The notes under the pieces are model-generated. The model was not told the origin of the DNA and ran no database searches. It saw nothing but the letters and a program-made list of their open reading frames with translations. From contig NW_006763134.1 in NCBI RefSeq assembly GCF_000264905.1, positions 2,243,200 to 2,291,321 on the forward strand: a stretch of 48,122 nt of DNA. The letters run 5' to 3'. Below are positions 10,201 to 21,727 of this stretch, piece by piece. Position numbers and translations under genes: made by a program. This DNA comes from Stereum hirsutum FP-91666 SS1. Taxonomy: Eukaryota > Basidiomycota > Agaricomycetes > Russulales > Stereaceae. Within the stretch, counting starts at the first letter, position 1. Every line of letters begins with the position of its first letter.

Positions 10201-10879
10201 TTAGCTAAAGCTCCAGCTGCCGGAGATGACGCCTACGGACTTGGGGGCAAAGAAGCTGAAGAGACTTGGCGAGAGATCGAGTGCGCCATAGGGACAGCCA
10301 GGGCACTGTTCGGAAAACGGATGTCAGATTCTGGATATGTTCGGTCGAGGCCGAAAAAGTAGGGTTTACCTCGTCCACAATCTCAGCCGTGGTAGTCTTG
10401 CCTCCATAGGAAATCGTAATCCTGTGGAAACAGTGGGGCCCTGGGTACCCAGAACCGAATTGCTAAATACAGGAGCGGTAAGTCAGAATCCCAAACTGCC
10501 CAGCGGGCATTTGGGGTTTTCATCTTGGAAAGAGCGGGGCGACGACCTACTGCAGCGTTAAGAGCGACGACCTATAAGAGGATTGTAGTCTTCAGCTGGA
10601 AGGTTGCGTCCATAGCCACGAGTTTCTATCACTCACGAACTCAGAGTCACTGTGGTATTGGCCACAAGCACCGGCGGCACTGGCAATCGCGAGGTCTACA
10701 TCAGCACCGAACCGAACGTCGCCAATATCGAAGAGGAGCACTAACCCGCCGACCTCGTACCAAGTGAAACGTTGGCCACTGAACCTCTCGGTCAGATTGC
10801 TGTCGATGGCAGCCGCCATGCTAGGGTCCGAAGTAGCCAGAAGGAAGGCCGCACCGAGGAAGAGAGTGGACAAGCGCAT
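10201..10879 (-). CDS. Secreted RlpA-like (double-psi beta-barrel) protein, copy 1
   Basis: The start at 10879 opens a signal peptide (MRLSTLFLGAAFLLATSDPS, ending near SMAAA). Five exons follow the same pattern as copy 2 at 23964: first exon 10879-10746, second 10679-10637, then small exons to the stop at 10201. Motifs along the mature protein are FTWYEVGG, AGACGQYHSDSEF, VVALNA, GSGYPGPHCF, TAEIVDE and CPGCPYGALDLSPSLF, ending in GSWSFS. These are characteristic of fungal RlpA/expansin-like double-psi beta-barrel proteins, small secreted cysteine-containing proteins of largely unknown function. The gene is convergent with the monooxygenase relic. Identity with copy 2 is clear along the whole protein. 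Confidence 0.85.
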
Positions 10880-10964
10880 TGTTATATCCGAAGGTAGGAG
10901 TGGTGCTGAGATGTTGAGAGATGGGATGGGAGGAAGGATGTGTTCTGTACTTCTCGAATACCAA

Positions 10965-10973
10965 CCTTTTATA
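10965..10973 (-). promoter_or_regulatory. TATA box of RlpA-like copy 1
   Basis: TATAAAAGG on the - strand, about 90 bp before the start at 10879. The core ATGTTATAAAAGG is also present before copy 2, which supports a conserved promoter. Confidence 0.65.
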
Positions 10974-13481
10974 ACATCCTAGAACTGAAGCATGCTCCAG
11001 ATAGAGGTGTCGTATTTCCTGTTTGACTATGCAAAAATTAAGGGGGGGAACAACGAGGGACGGTGTCTCGCTGGCCAGAACATCTCAGTTGTGCGTTCCC
11101 GGGCGAACACTAAAACGGCGTCTTACCATCTAACTGTAGCACTAGCGCCTACCCAAATCCCGAGAACAAACGGCACCGCATAAAACAAGATCGTGACAGT
11201 ACCCAACTGTTCTCAAGCAAGCACTTGAAGGTTACAGCATGGCCAAACTCCTTCGCAAAGATAGGCACTGTGCTTCACTGGAATATACTTTCCAGACCAC
11301 AAGATACTGCGTCGATAGGTCTGTGTGGTCAGATCTATGAAGGACACATGTTTGTCCTGCGTGTAGAACCTCGCGCTACTGCGTTCAGTTGAGTGGAGCG
11401 CTTACTATAGTAGTGCGTTGACAAAGTACTTACAATTACTACATGCATGCGTTGGTTTACGATTCTGAATCTTAACATTGACAGCTGTGTATGGTGAAGC
11501 CTCGTCTTGTCGGTATTATCGAGGACCGATGCAATTATGATCTACTCAATCAAGAGAATGTTGAATGTGTGAAGTCCATTGTTGTCAAAATGAGCGTCTG
11601 CCAATGCGAGATTTCGTAAAACCCTGGGAGGTCGAAATACGTTAGCTCCACATCAAATAAGGTAGAATTAAGCTCCCATATAGACTGTTAAGATGCCTAG
11701 TACTCGTGGGTTGGTCAGATGGTCCGGGACGAGATGTATCAGTCGCCAGAGGTTCTGAAAAGTTACTGCAACATTGTCCGGACTTATAGCTTGAAAAGGT
11801 GACAGTCTGGAGAATGCTTGCTGTCAGGAGATCTTCCAATCAACAAGCAGAGTTAAATTTGATATCTGGTTAAACAAACACTAGGAAGGACTTACTCAAA
11901 AAGATTAGAGTTTCACTGATAACTGGTTGGTACGAACGTGTGGTGTTATATCACACGATCCATGCATTGATGTGGCGTCTTTAGCATTTATCATCCAGCC
12001 CCACTGTGGTACCGAGAGGTATAAAACGATAGAAAGGAAGGCGCCACGCTCGAATTTTGTTTCTATGGCTCATAGCCTATTTAGGTCTCAGAGGAGGCGT
12101 TAGTCACTCGCTGAGTACTGAGACAGTGCAGACAACGACATGCCCCCATTCGTTGCAGAGTGATAATTAGGTCATTCTAGACCCATTTAGCCCAAGCACG
12201 ATGACGGGGTCCAACCGTATGCCGGGTTTCGACCCTAACCCCTCGCGGGGATAAAGTCGCATCTCTCGTGAGCCGTTTTCTTTCTCGCACGCGCTCACGG
12301 ATATCATGCCCAAGAGATAAGCCGTGAAATTCATACGAAGGACGTTGGCGAGTGCTACACAGTCATCAGTGAAGTAAAGATCTGGACCTCCCTGCACGCC
12401 ACGAGATTGGGACTCTACGAGGATGTGAGGGCAGGCGTGAGTGAGTTAGCCTCGCCAAAATTGCAGTCGATGAGCTTTATTGTACATATAAGACTTATTG
12501 TCGCACCAGTCAGTTTCCATGTTCATAGGATTGTATACCGTCCTCCCTGAGAATGATCATTTCGGTCTTCGACAGGTGCCCTAGGGTAGAGGACAAAACG
12601 CTGTTCCACTTAAGACAAGGTTATAATAATGACAAGCCAGGTGCCACGGGGGTCCAAAAAAGAAAAAAATGCTGCAAGATACCGCGCTTTCCTTGAAGTA
12701 TGTTGGAGTTACGATCGGTGAGTGTCCTCGGGAAGACAAGCCGAGTGCTGAAAGAAGTAGACTCATCGACGAAGTTGTGTCTGAAGCAAGTCCCGAGTTC
12801 GACGTCGATGCCAGCGCCACCACCTCCGGAGGTGGCCGTCGGAGAATGAAGATTATGTGCCACGGCCCCGGATCATCATGTTCCCCTGTTTTCCCATGAT
12901 CGTGCTCTGGGCCTTTGTATTCGTTGAACTTGCCTCCCCGATATTCGTGCCATTTTTTCTCAGGACTTGGTGGTCGAGAAGACGTATGGACCTCCATAGA
13001 GGTGAGTTATTTTTACTTCATCAAGCATCTAAATGCACAGCGGCAGTGACTGGCAGTTGTGTTGGACGTTGGCAGATGAGCACTCGACAGCTCGTTCATC
13101 AGCCAACCCCAACGGTAGAAATTTAGTAGAAGGGCGAATCTACGGTCGAATCGAAACTACATCAATGAAATACCCACACGACTCGTAGAAGAAACTGTTG
13201 GCTGGTGTTTGGAAGGCTGGCGACCAAGTTACGGTGCCCTTTTGGTGGACCCAGTCTCGACGGAATGATCGACGAATGGGATTCCTCTTTATTTCTTCCT
13301 CAGAGTCGCCGTAGCAGATGGCACTCCTACTAGTAGAGCCACATGAAATTCCTTTTCTGCAGGACATTTGACCACGATTCTATATTTGTCTGCAGCGCCT
13401 AAGAACACATGTCGTCCACGCAGGACATGCCCTTGATACTCGTGCAACTCTACACAGCTCTACATCTTGCTCTGTTCCACA
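10974..13481. other. 2.5-kb region without a recognisable gene
   Basis: Short frames only. A - strand frame at 12581-12997 has a hydrophilic start and a hydrophobic tail but no known motif. The first ~1.3 kb is AT-richer with scattered stops in all frames. No LTR or terminal inverted repeat was recognised. Confidence 0.45.
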
Positions 13482-14808
13482 ATGTCCCTCGTTGGCTTCA
13501 CATTTGGATCCTTCGGCGACATCATCACTATCATACAGCTTGCGAATAAAGTTCGGAAGCTGCTTAGTGAAAGCTCTGGCGCATCGGCAGAATATCAGCA
13601 ATTGATTTTGGAGATAGACACTTCACTATTCATTCTGCATCTTGTTTACGGTGCCTCACAGTTCCAGAGCGCAGATGCATCACCGCTTTCCACGAACGCT
13701 CAACAGACTATACAACAATGCGTCAAAAAGTCGGAGGACATCCTGCGCGAATTGGACGGCAAGCTCTTCAAGTTTCAAGAGAGTTTGGAAGAGGGCGGAA
13801 CCGGGAAGAAGCTACTCGATTATTGGGGGAAGATTCGATGGGGTTTTTTCACGGACAACTACCTCATCGAAACACGGCGCAAGCTCGCAGAGCAGAGAAT
13901 GTGTATCACACTACTTCTAGGTGTCAATAATAAGTGCGTTCCTCTTACATATGTGCTCGGAACATCGTGCAGCAAGAAAGTATTGACATCCGCTCGATCT
14001 GTTCGCCAAGTATCACCCTCACCCGCATTGACAACATCATACGGTCATCGCAAGAGAATATCTTTCAGATACTACGTTGCGTTGAAGGGATCCCTCGGTG
14101 TCTTGGGTATCCGTGGGAGGGTGGCTTCAACCCGGAGAATCGACCCATAGTATTCTTGGACATGCTTGGGATACAAACGTGGCTGCCTTTGCAACTATGC
14201 GGGTCGTGGAAGGTAATGTCTTACCCGTTGAAATACAGATGTCAGACTGCGCACTCACCTTTAGGGAAGGACTTCGACGACTTCATACGCTTTTACTTCA
14301 GGGACCGGCCCGGCAAACGTCTGGTCGAACGTGGCGACTATGAGGTGATATCGTCTTCGGGCAGCATGCAGACAAGTGCGCGATGGGAAATCTCACCAGG
14401 AGCGACGGTGATGATGAATGCCCGTGTTCAGCGTCCTGCAAATCGCGAGGTAGATCCAAAGGCTGCTATATGCCCTTTGTGCAATCTCGCAGACACGCGG
14501 AATGCAGATACGGGAATCAATTGGTGAGTGGAGGATTTTTCTTCACATGACTATTGTCGATCTGAAGGTGGGCGGCTGTCTACGTCAGTACGCGCTGCAA
14601 GGCCTGGTTCATGACCTCTCACAGCACTATCGATGAACTCGAAGAAGACCGGTCCCCAACACAAGAGCACCATGGGAATGACTCTGTTGGGGGTCCAAGC
14701 CTCGCAGCTAGTAGTCGGAACAGACGACCGGAACGTCGCACTCAGAAGCAATCTCGTCGTGGTGCGCGTACGGCTGACGGTGTCATAGGAAAATCCACCT
14801 GGAAATAG
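13482..14808 (+). CDS. Protein with STAND-type N-terminal helical domain and ubiquitin-like domain
   Basis: Three exons fit in frame (13482-13933, 13981-14523, 14589-14808), giving 404 aa. The start MSLVGFTFGSFGDIITIIQL matches the N-terminal helical domain found at the head of many fungal STAND/NLR-like proteins. A long helical stretch follows (to about residue 150). The next exon reads RPIVFLDMLG, DFDDFIRFYFRDRPGKRLVERGDYEV and ARWEISPGATVMMNARV, the ubiquitin-like fold block common in basidiomycete proteins of this type. CPLCNLAD and, in the last exon, TRCKAW suggest a small zinc-binding tail. No NACHT or NB-ARC domain is present. Related proteins are abundant and usually uncharacterised; a role in signalling or heterokaryon recognition is only a guess. 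The last intron (donor GTGAGT at 14524) is the least certain. Confidence 0.72.
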
Positions 14809-16231
14809 GCGTACTGATCGACGGCAAAGCCTCAGCGCAGCTTGCGCCATATCTTCATCTGAAACAGGACGACCTGCAGGAACGTTCTTCTCCTTCGCAT
14901 ATCCTACCTTATCGGTGTTCTACTTATTGTACTCATCCGACTCGTCGGCTGTAGTATGACAAGGTGGTGAGTGTCAATAATCAATCGTTTCCCCAACGAG
15001 CCGATGGATGAGCGCGCTGGTCATCTGACGGAAAGATAACGGGTCTCGGAGAACGAAAAACGTCATAGGAAGGTACGGAGCGCGGCTTGGCATACTTCAG
15101 CAGGTACGTGAGCCATGCAGTTGAGAAGAGGTGGAGGGCGTTCGCGAACGGGAAGGAGAGTGGGAAAGGCCGGAAGAGGGTTGATTTCTTGTTTGGCAAG
15201 ACGAAAGTGGACGGTGTGTATAAGGCCTCGGGAATGAAATTAATGAAATGTGACTCCTGGATGTTCAATGTGCGGTAATGAACGGTCCTGGTGACGACCA
15301 CGGTTTTGGGATAGCATTTTCTGCCTTCTATTTTCCTTTACGAGAGGAAAGCTGTATATCGATCGAAAACATACTAGTTCTGTTTTTAGTTCTATTTTCA
15401 TTAGCTTTAGGGCGATCAAGGACCTGCCGCGTTTCTCGGCATTGGTCGGTGCTACGACTCGGAAATAGTCAGTAATGAAAGGTCAGGATTTCCTCGTGCG
15501 GCAGATTTCGACATCCAGTTTTACGAGAAGAAGGCAGAGCACTGAAGACCTGGTTGAAGGTCAAGCTAAGTAGCAGGTGCGCGATCAGGTGCAGAAGCTG
15601 CGTGCTGAGGCCAGCAAGAGACTAGACTCGGACGACCCGCAACGTCATTCTGAATGATACGAAGAGTTGGAGACGATGAACCGTATGTCGTGGACACGGT
15701 GCGAGGTTTAACGAAGGGAGAACGGATCCCGTCCATGGATGGACGAGGACCGACTATATAGGCCAAATACGTACAAACAGAGAGACAGGTGTGGCGAGAG
15801 GTGTGGCGTACGAGGTGAGGTGATGTATGTACGGTACCATATATACATGTGGTTCAACAGGAGATATAGCCAGAAACAGACAAGAGCCTCCCAGGAGGCG
15901 ACTCGGAGCTCAGTACTTAGTAGGCTTCATCGACATTGTCCTGAGTATGCCAGCGCGGAACCGAGTGTAAGAATACAAAGAAGAGGTCTGATATGGAAAT
16001 GAAAAGAGCATCGGCAATCGTCGGTAAGTACATAGCGCCACTGGGCCACACCGCCGGACTAAATTGAATTTTTGCGGCACGAAGAGGGTTAGACCGAGAG
16101 ACGCCCGAGAGTACGCCGACGGTGTGCATTGCATCGTCCTCCTTTCCTCCGATTTTCTCTGAATATTCTGGGACGCAGCGACGCTGTCGTATATAGTCTT
16201 CGTATAATCCAGGTAATATCCCAGGTCAGCC
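14809..16231. other. Intergenic, likely long 5' region of the bHLH gene
   Basis: Frames at 14981-15301 (-) and 15087-15278 (+) overlap each other and show no family features. The 400 bp before 16232 are likely promoter and leader of the transcription factor. Confidence 0.45.
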
Positions 16232-19200
16232 ATGGACGGACAACAAGCGCCAGACGCGCTCGGGCTGCATAACGCCCAGAAAGACATCTTTTCCACGCTC
16301 TTCACCTCCTCCGACTTCTCGCCCATCTCCCACTCCCATTCGCACCCTCATACTACCCATAGCCAGCATCATCACCAGCATTCGGGCCCGGTCAGCCTCA
16401 CATCCTCGCCGCACCTCCTGCCGCACTCTGGGCACCCCGGAGAGCAGCAGCAGTCTCGTTCAACGATGTATAATCCGTCGAATCCGGCGTCGTCGAGTGG
16501 AGTGGGCAACTTTGATCTGTTGAGCGAGATGCTAGCGGGTGCGGGGTCCGGGAACGGTGCAGGTGGTGGAAATGGCGGGAGTGGGCAGCAGCAGCAGGGT
16601 GGAGGGGTTAGTGGTGGAGCTGGACAGCAGGCACAGTATAATCACCAGGCGATGCTCGAGCAGCGGTTGAAGCTGAATCAGTTGCAGCAGCTGCAACTGC
16701 AGAATCAGATCATCCAACAGCAGGTTCGTCTCTGGCCTTTGTTTATTCGACATAGTGGCGGCCGTGAACTGAACCGGCCTTCTACTTGTGGTCGTTGTAA
16801 TGCATAGCTTGAGCTTTTGAGTGGGCAGGGTATGGGCAACGCGATGGACTCTGCGCCCAAACAAAATTCTAATTTCTTGGGATTGCCTACGCCGAGTATG
16901 TTCCTTCTCTTCTATCCTTCGGTGATATCCCTATACTCTCCACATCCAGAGGTCATGTCACGGTTTCACTCTGCACATTTCCTAGCAAGGGTCCTATGAA
17001 GACCCCGTACTACTTCTTAACATCCCCCTCCCAACCCTTCTCCTTTTCCCCTTTCTCTCGCCTCTGAATCATATATCTAACCACTATTCTCTTCATAGTG
17101 TCCTCCACCGAACTACACGCCCAATCATCCCCCGCCAACGACTACGTCTCCCCCATGGCCCTCTCCTTCATCGACAACTCCCACCACTTCCGCTCCTCCA
17201 ACTCCTCCTCCAATCCTGACTCTCAACCCCCGCCCGAAATGACGCTCGCGCCACCGCATCCGCACGGGTCGCACCTCACGCATTTCGGGCACGGACACCA
17301 ATCCCAACAATCTCACCAACAACCTCACCACCACCAACATCAACAACAGCAGCAACAGCAACATTCTAGTCAACACCACCAACATCATCACCTCCCCGCC
17401 CACCTCATCCACTCCGCCCCCGCAAACCTCGTCTTCAACACCACGCCCCCAATTCCCCTCCCCAGCCCCGGCAAAATGGATTTCGATCTCTCGCCGTTGA
17501 CGTCGCCCTGGATAGAAGCGTATAACAGCCAGAACCCGCATCTTCAGAACACGAACACGAACGCGGGCGCAGGGTCGGGCGCGTCGTCGAATTTGCATTC
17601 GCCCGTCGATCCGTCGCTCGGATTGGCTTCGCCGTCTAATATGAACTCTGGGTCTGGCTCCAATTCCAACTCCGGCTCAGGTTTGGGCTCAGGTTCAGGT
17701 TCAGGTTCGACATCGAGAGGAAACAAACGCACAGCGTCACCCTCCGCCACCGAAGACGAACAAGCCCGCTTTTCAGCCCAACGATCGAGATCGCGATCGA
17801 GACCTTCGCCTGCTGTGCACCCTGTGATGGGCATGGGGCGGAGAACGAGTACGAGTGGGAATGTGGGTGCTGGTGCGAATACGGGGAGGGGAACGAAGAG
17901 CGCGAGTTCGACGCCGCTTTTGAGGGGTACGAGGGGTGGCGGTGGGAGTGGGAGGAAGAATAGTGTGAGTGGCGGTGGCGGTGCGGGACAAGGAGGGATG
18001 GGCGAAGCCCCGAATGATTCGCCGTCGCCTGTTGATCTGTCCATGCCTCCTCCTGCTACACCTTCTATATCTTCAAACCCACTCGGGCAGAACCAGAACC
18101 AGGGACAGCAGGGACAGGGAGATTTCGTCGGAGGTGGGATGGGCGGGTTCGGTGGGTTGGGTGGGATGCAGAGTTATACGCCCGTGACGCCCGCATCGAT
18201 CATGAACCTCGGGAGACTCGGTATCGATTCGAGTCTCGCACCACCTCCTCTTCCTCTTCCTCACTCGTCTTCGTCTTCGACTTCGGTGCTGAGTCCTGCG
18301 AATCCATACATCAACGCCGATGCGGGTGGCAGCAATGGTGGAGGCAGTAGTGTCAACAGTGGAGGCAGCAAAGGTAACGGTGGTGGCGGTGGTGGAGGGA
18401 CGGGAGGAAAGGTGGCGACGAGGAGCTCGTCGAGGGTTAGGAAGCAGGGAGGGACGGGAGGGAGAGCGGGGGCGGAGGGGAGCTTGATCAGTCCGAGTTT
18501 GAAGCCGATTTTGCCTGGTGCGTTTCTTCTTCTTCGTCCGCTCTTCCCTCTCATACTCAGACTAACCTACACCTCCCCCCCCCCCTCCATTCTGCGTGGT
18601 TTTCGCGATGCTCATGCCCAAACAGCCGGAAACCTAAACTCAGGCCTCACCTCTCCCTCCTTCAACCCGACCTCCGGCTCCGGCTCCGGCTCGCCAGTGA
18701 TGCGCAAAACGTCGCATAAAGCGGCCGAACAAAAACGGCGGGATAGCCTCAAAACGACATTCGACGACCTCCGCACTTTACTCCCGCCCATCCCTCTCCC
18801 CTCCTCTTCCTCCACTAACCCCTCCAACCCCAACGCCTCCTCTACCAACCCAGGCGATCCATCCTCTTCCACTAATGGTGGTAATGGTGCACAAGATCCT
18901 ACAGCGCCTCCCCTCCCTCCCTCCATGTTCACCGAATCCGAGACCCTCCTCCCGGGCGCTATGCCCCCCCGCGGTCCACCCCGCGGAAACATAGATGGCC
19001 CGAATAGGGGCGTGAGTAAGTTGCAGTTGTTGAGGTGTGGGAATGAGTATATTAGGATATTGAAGGGGATGGTGGGGCGGAGGGACGAGGAGATGGAGAG
19101 GTTGAGGGGGGAGGTGAGGAGGTTGAGGGGGATGGTGGGTGGGCCTGGGGGTGGGGGTTGGCGAGTGTTGGGGAGGGTGGGGAGGAAATGGGGGGTACGG

Positions 19201-19400
19201 ATGGGTTTGAGGGAGAGATGGAGATGGGGATGGAGATGGGGATGGGCGATGGTGAAGGGGGAATGGGGATGAGCTTGAGCGGGCTAGGAGAGGTGGATCT
19301 GGAGAGAGATGTGGATGAGGGGATGATTGGGGGAGGAGGGCCTTGGAGGAAGAGTGGGAGTTTGTATGACGGGGAGGAAGGAGAAGAGGGCGAGGAGTGA
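16232..19400 (+). CDS. bHLH (class B) transcription factor with low-complexity tracts
   Basis: Exons: 16232-16723, 16808-16895, 17099-18517 and 18626 onward. The N-terminal half is rich in His, Gln, Ser and Gly, ending its first exon in a Gln/Leu run (LNQLQQLQLQNQIIQQQ). The third exon holds His/Gln, Ser/Gly and Gly stretches. The last exon carries the DNA-binding domain: basic region SHKAAEQKRRDSLKTTFDD with the His-Glu-Arg triad of class B (CACGTG-binding) bHLH factors, helix 1 to LLPPIP, a long Pro/Ser/Asn loop, then helix 2 GVSKLQLLRCGNEYIRIL and a short coiled coil (RRDEEMERLRGEVRRLR). The loop is unusually long, about 85 residues. In the frame of the domain the stop is at 19272, after a Gly/Arg/Trp tail. 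Another frame open to 19400 gives an acidic tail (SLSGLGEVDLERDVDEG) that looks more natural, so a small intron or G-run indel near 19140-19160 is possible. Expected to act in the nucleus; targets unknown. Confidence 0.85.
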
Positions 19401-20933
19401 AGTGACCGCGAGCGTGCGTGGTCGCGCAAGTAATTGGGTGTAAGAGTACGTATCGGCTTGACGAGTGCGGTCTGGGACTTTTACTACTGTGCTGATCTAT
19501 TAATTTAAATCGTGGTGCTTATGATTATGTGTTTATTTCCCTCTACCCTCTCCCTTTTCCCTCTATACACCCTGTCTGTTTTCGTAGTTCCTCTCGCCAA
19601 TTTCCTTGGGCTTATGGGCTGTCGGGTTATCAGGTTATGTCTTTTCACGATTCCAAAAACGTTAACGTCGTCTTGTTTAAGTTTACCTGTACCCGTACCT
19701 CCGAGTCGCTCGAGCTCGTACAAAACCTGTCCCCTTCGGTTATACATGCGTTGTATGGTGCAAACGTATTAGTCATCACCTAATTTGGACAGCGGCAAAA
19801 ACTCTGGCGAGCCATCGAAAACCCAGAAAATCGAAAGAAAAACATTGACGATGTCCTTTATTTCCTTATTAGGAAGGTGGCAAAATCGTGGGAGACTACC
19901 ATTTTTATCTCCCTCAATTTTGAGAGTTTCGACAATCGGTTTAGAGGAACTGTTCCCCTCATCAAAAGGAGCATTTCCACTAAACCGATAGTCGAAATAT
20001 TCATTTTCGCACGCACAAAACGGATTCTTCCGGTTTGTTCAAAGTTGGTGGCGACTAGCCCGATTGCACCATAGTTAGATCGTCGGACTCGTTTTTTCAT
20101 GCTATTACTACCTACCTTTCATCTTCAACTGTATCCAGATAGGTCTCGAGAAATAGATCGCTGTCCTCGAGTTTAAGTTCGACCTTGCTCCTTCAACCTG
20201 ACCGTGCTCCTTAGATTCAGACGACACGTCCTCGGTCCTGGCTATGTTTTTTCCAGGCCGGCCCATTGGTCCCCAGTATCTCACGATCAGGGCCTCCTGT
20301 AATATCTTATCTCGTTCTCAGGAACGATCAAGCAATTCTTTATCATTCCCCCTGACCGTGCGCGTGCGCATGCTCATTGACCGTCCGATAATGAACAATT
20401 GCGAGTGGACCGCCGGCTGAGTCGGGAACAAGCAGGAATAAGCTCCAGGCCGTGTTCTTTTCTCATCGTCTGTACATTCGCTCTCACCGTTCTCTTGGAC
20501 GACACCGGCAGCAACGACGACGACGACCACGAAGCCAAGTTCACTGATAGTTGATAAGATACAGTATCAATGTCACAGCCTATGCAAGCTCCTCGTGCTG
20601 GTCCTCTGTGAGTATTCTTCCTCTTCGTTCTGAGCTCTGCAAAGCAAAGTTGCTTGTTTGCTCTGAATGCTCACTTTATTCTGTTTTTGTTTTGTGGATA
20701 TCATAACTGATTGACTACTTGACCATTCTTTCCATGACGGGCTTACTATCAATGACCACGACCCCTTGCTCTTCCTCTCCCCACCGTCCCCTTGAACACC
20801 TTACTCATCTCGACCACTACACAAACGGACGGATAATCCCTGAATATACAGAGCGGCCGTATTCCTCCTGCACATCGCACTGGAAATCCCGCTTGCCGTT
20901 CAGGGGATATGGTCACCCCAGGCGTTACCGTTC
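19401..20933. other. Intergenic with a hairpin; no firm gene
   Basis: Contains the 3' UTR of the bHLH gene, the hairpin at 19927-19997 and the upstream region of the membrane protein at 20934. A short coding-looking frame starting MSQPMQAPRAGPL (20570) could join an exon at 20854 in frame, but it conflicts with the reading frame of the downstream gene. Confidence 0.45.
19927..19997. repeat. Inverted repeat, 18-bp arms
   Basis: Arms TTTCGACAATCGGTTTAG (19927-19944) and CTAAACCGATAGTCGAAA (19980-19997) are reverse complements with one mismatch, around a 35-nt loop. It could fold as RNA or be the scar of a small mobile element. No target duplication was evident. Confidence 0.85.
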
Positions 20934-21727
20934 ATGCAGATGACGAACACGACTCTCGTGATGTTGAAGGTAGCGTTCGCACACACCCCTCCCTCCTTCT
21001 ATTCTTACTCCCCTCGGATGTCGTTGCTGATCGTTGCTCTTTTGGTGGGTGTGTGGGTTGGTATGATAGTTGTTGGCGTCGTTGAGTCTGGCGAGCTGCG
21101 TTGCGGCGCTGTTGTGTTATCCGCTTCCTGGTGCGTCCAGCTTCTCCTTCGGCATCGGTAACACCTTGACTAACACTCTCCTTCATCCTCTAATAATACT
21201 ATACAGACTTCCTCCCCGGCAAACGCGCATTCGCAATCCAACTCTGCATATATCACTCCGTCGCCTCGACCGTCCTCTTCCAAGCTCCCAGGTTCATCCC
21301 GCATTCGTTCGGACCCTTTGCTGAAGCGTACGTCCTGATTCTCCGCAATTTCGTCATCCTTGTCCCCCCATTCCCTATTGTTTTACGGGCGCTAGACTCG
21401 GTTTTCTTTTTGACCGTATTGGCGGATGTCCGAGTCTCACGGGTCGTGTGGCACCACGCCATCCTCCTCGCTCTTTCTTCGAGTTTTCTCCTCCTATTTC
21501 CTACTATATTCATAGTCATGATGCACGTATACTAATTCCTCATCATTACTCCATCCCCATATCGCATACCACCTCTTATCATCGCGTCTCCCAACTCCGT
21601 CACCACCCACAGCTCGAAATTCACACCCGAAATCCTCTGGGGCGGTCTTCATGGGATCCTCTCTATGGGCATGGTCCTCTGGTGGCAGAGTACGGTTAGT
21701 GCGACGCAGGCGGTGAAGCAGTCGTGA
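20934..21727 (+). CDS. Small multi-pass membrane protein, unknown function
   Basis: Four exons fit exactly (20934-20969, 21070-21157, 21207-21327, 21613-21727), giving 119 aa. Hydrophobic stretches are LLASLSLASCVAALLCYPLP near the N-terminus, IQLCIYHSVASTVLFQAP in the middle and ILWGGLHGILSMGMVLWW near the C-terminus, so three membrane segments are likely. The loop DFLPGKRAF and the motif PRFIPHSFGPFAEA lie between. I do not recognise a named family. The start at 20934 was chosen because it is the only one that stays in frame with all later exons. An alternative upstream start at 20570 would change the frame of exon 2. Confidence 0.6.

Noticed and set aside
12220..12250. Sequence resembling a tRNA T-arm (GGGTTTCGACCC)
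   Set aside because: No acceptor stem or anticodon arm could be folded around it.
12581..12997. 138-codon frame on the - strand, hydrophilic start and hydrophobic end
   Set aside because: No recognisable motif, no exon partners, and a simple composition.
18518..18625. Reading straight through the third intron of the bHLH gene
   Set aside because: The 108-nt stretch keeps the frame but has a GTGCGT donor, a pyrimidine tract and a CAG acceptor, and it encodes a hydrophobic insert out of character with the protein.
17125..18992. Long - strand frames across the bHLH gene
   Set aside because: They mirror the low-complexity His/Gln, Gly and Ser codons of the sense strand.
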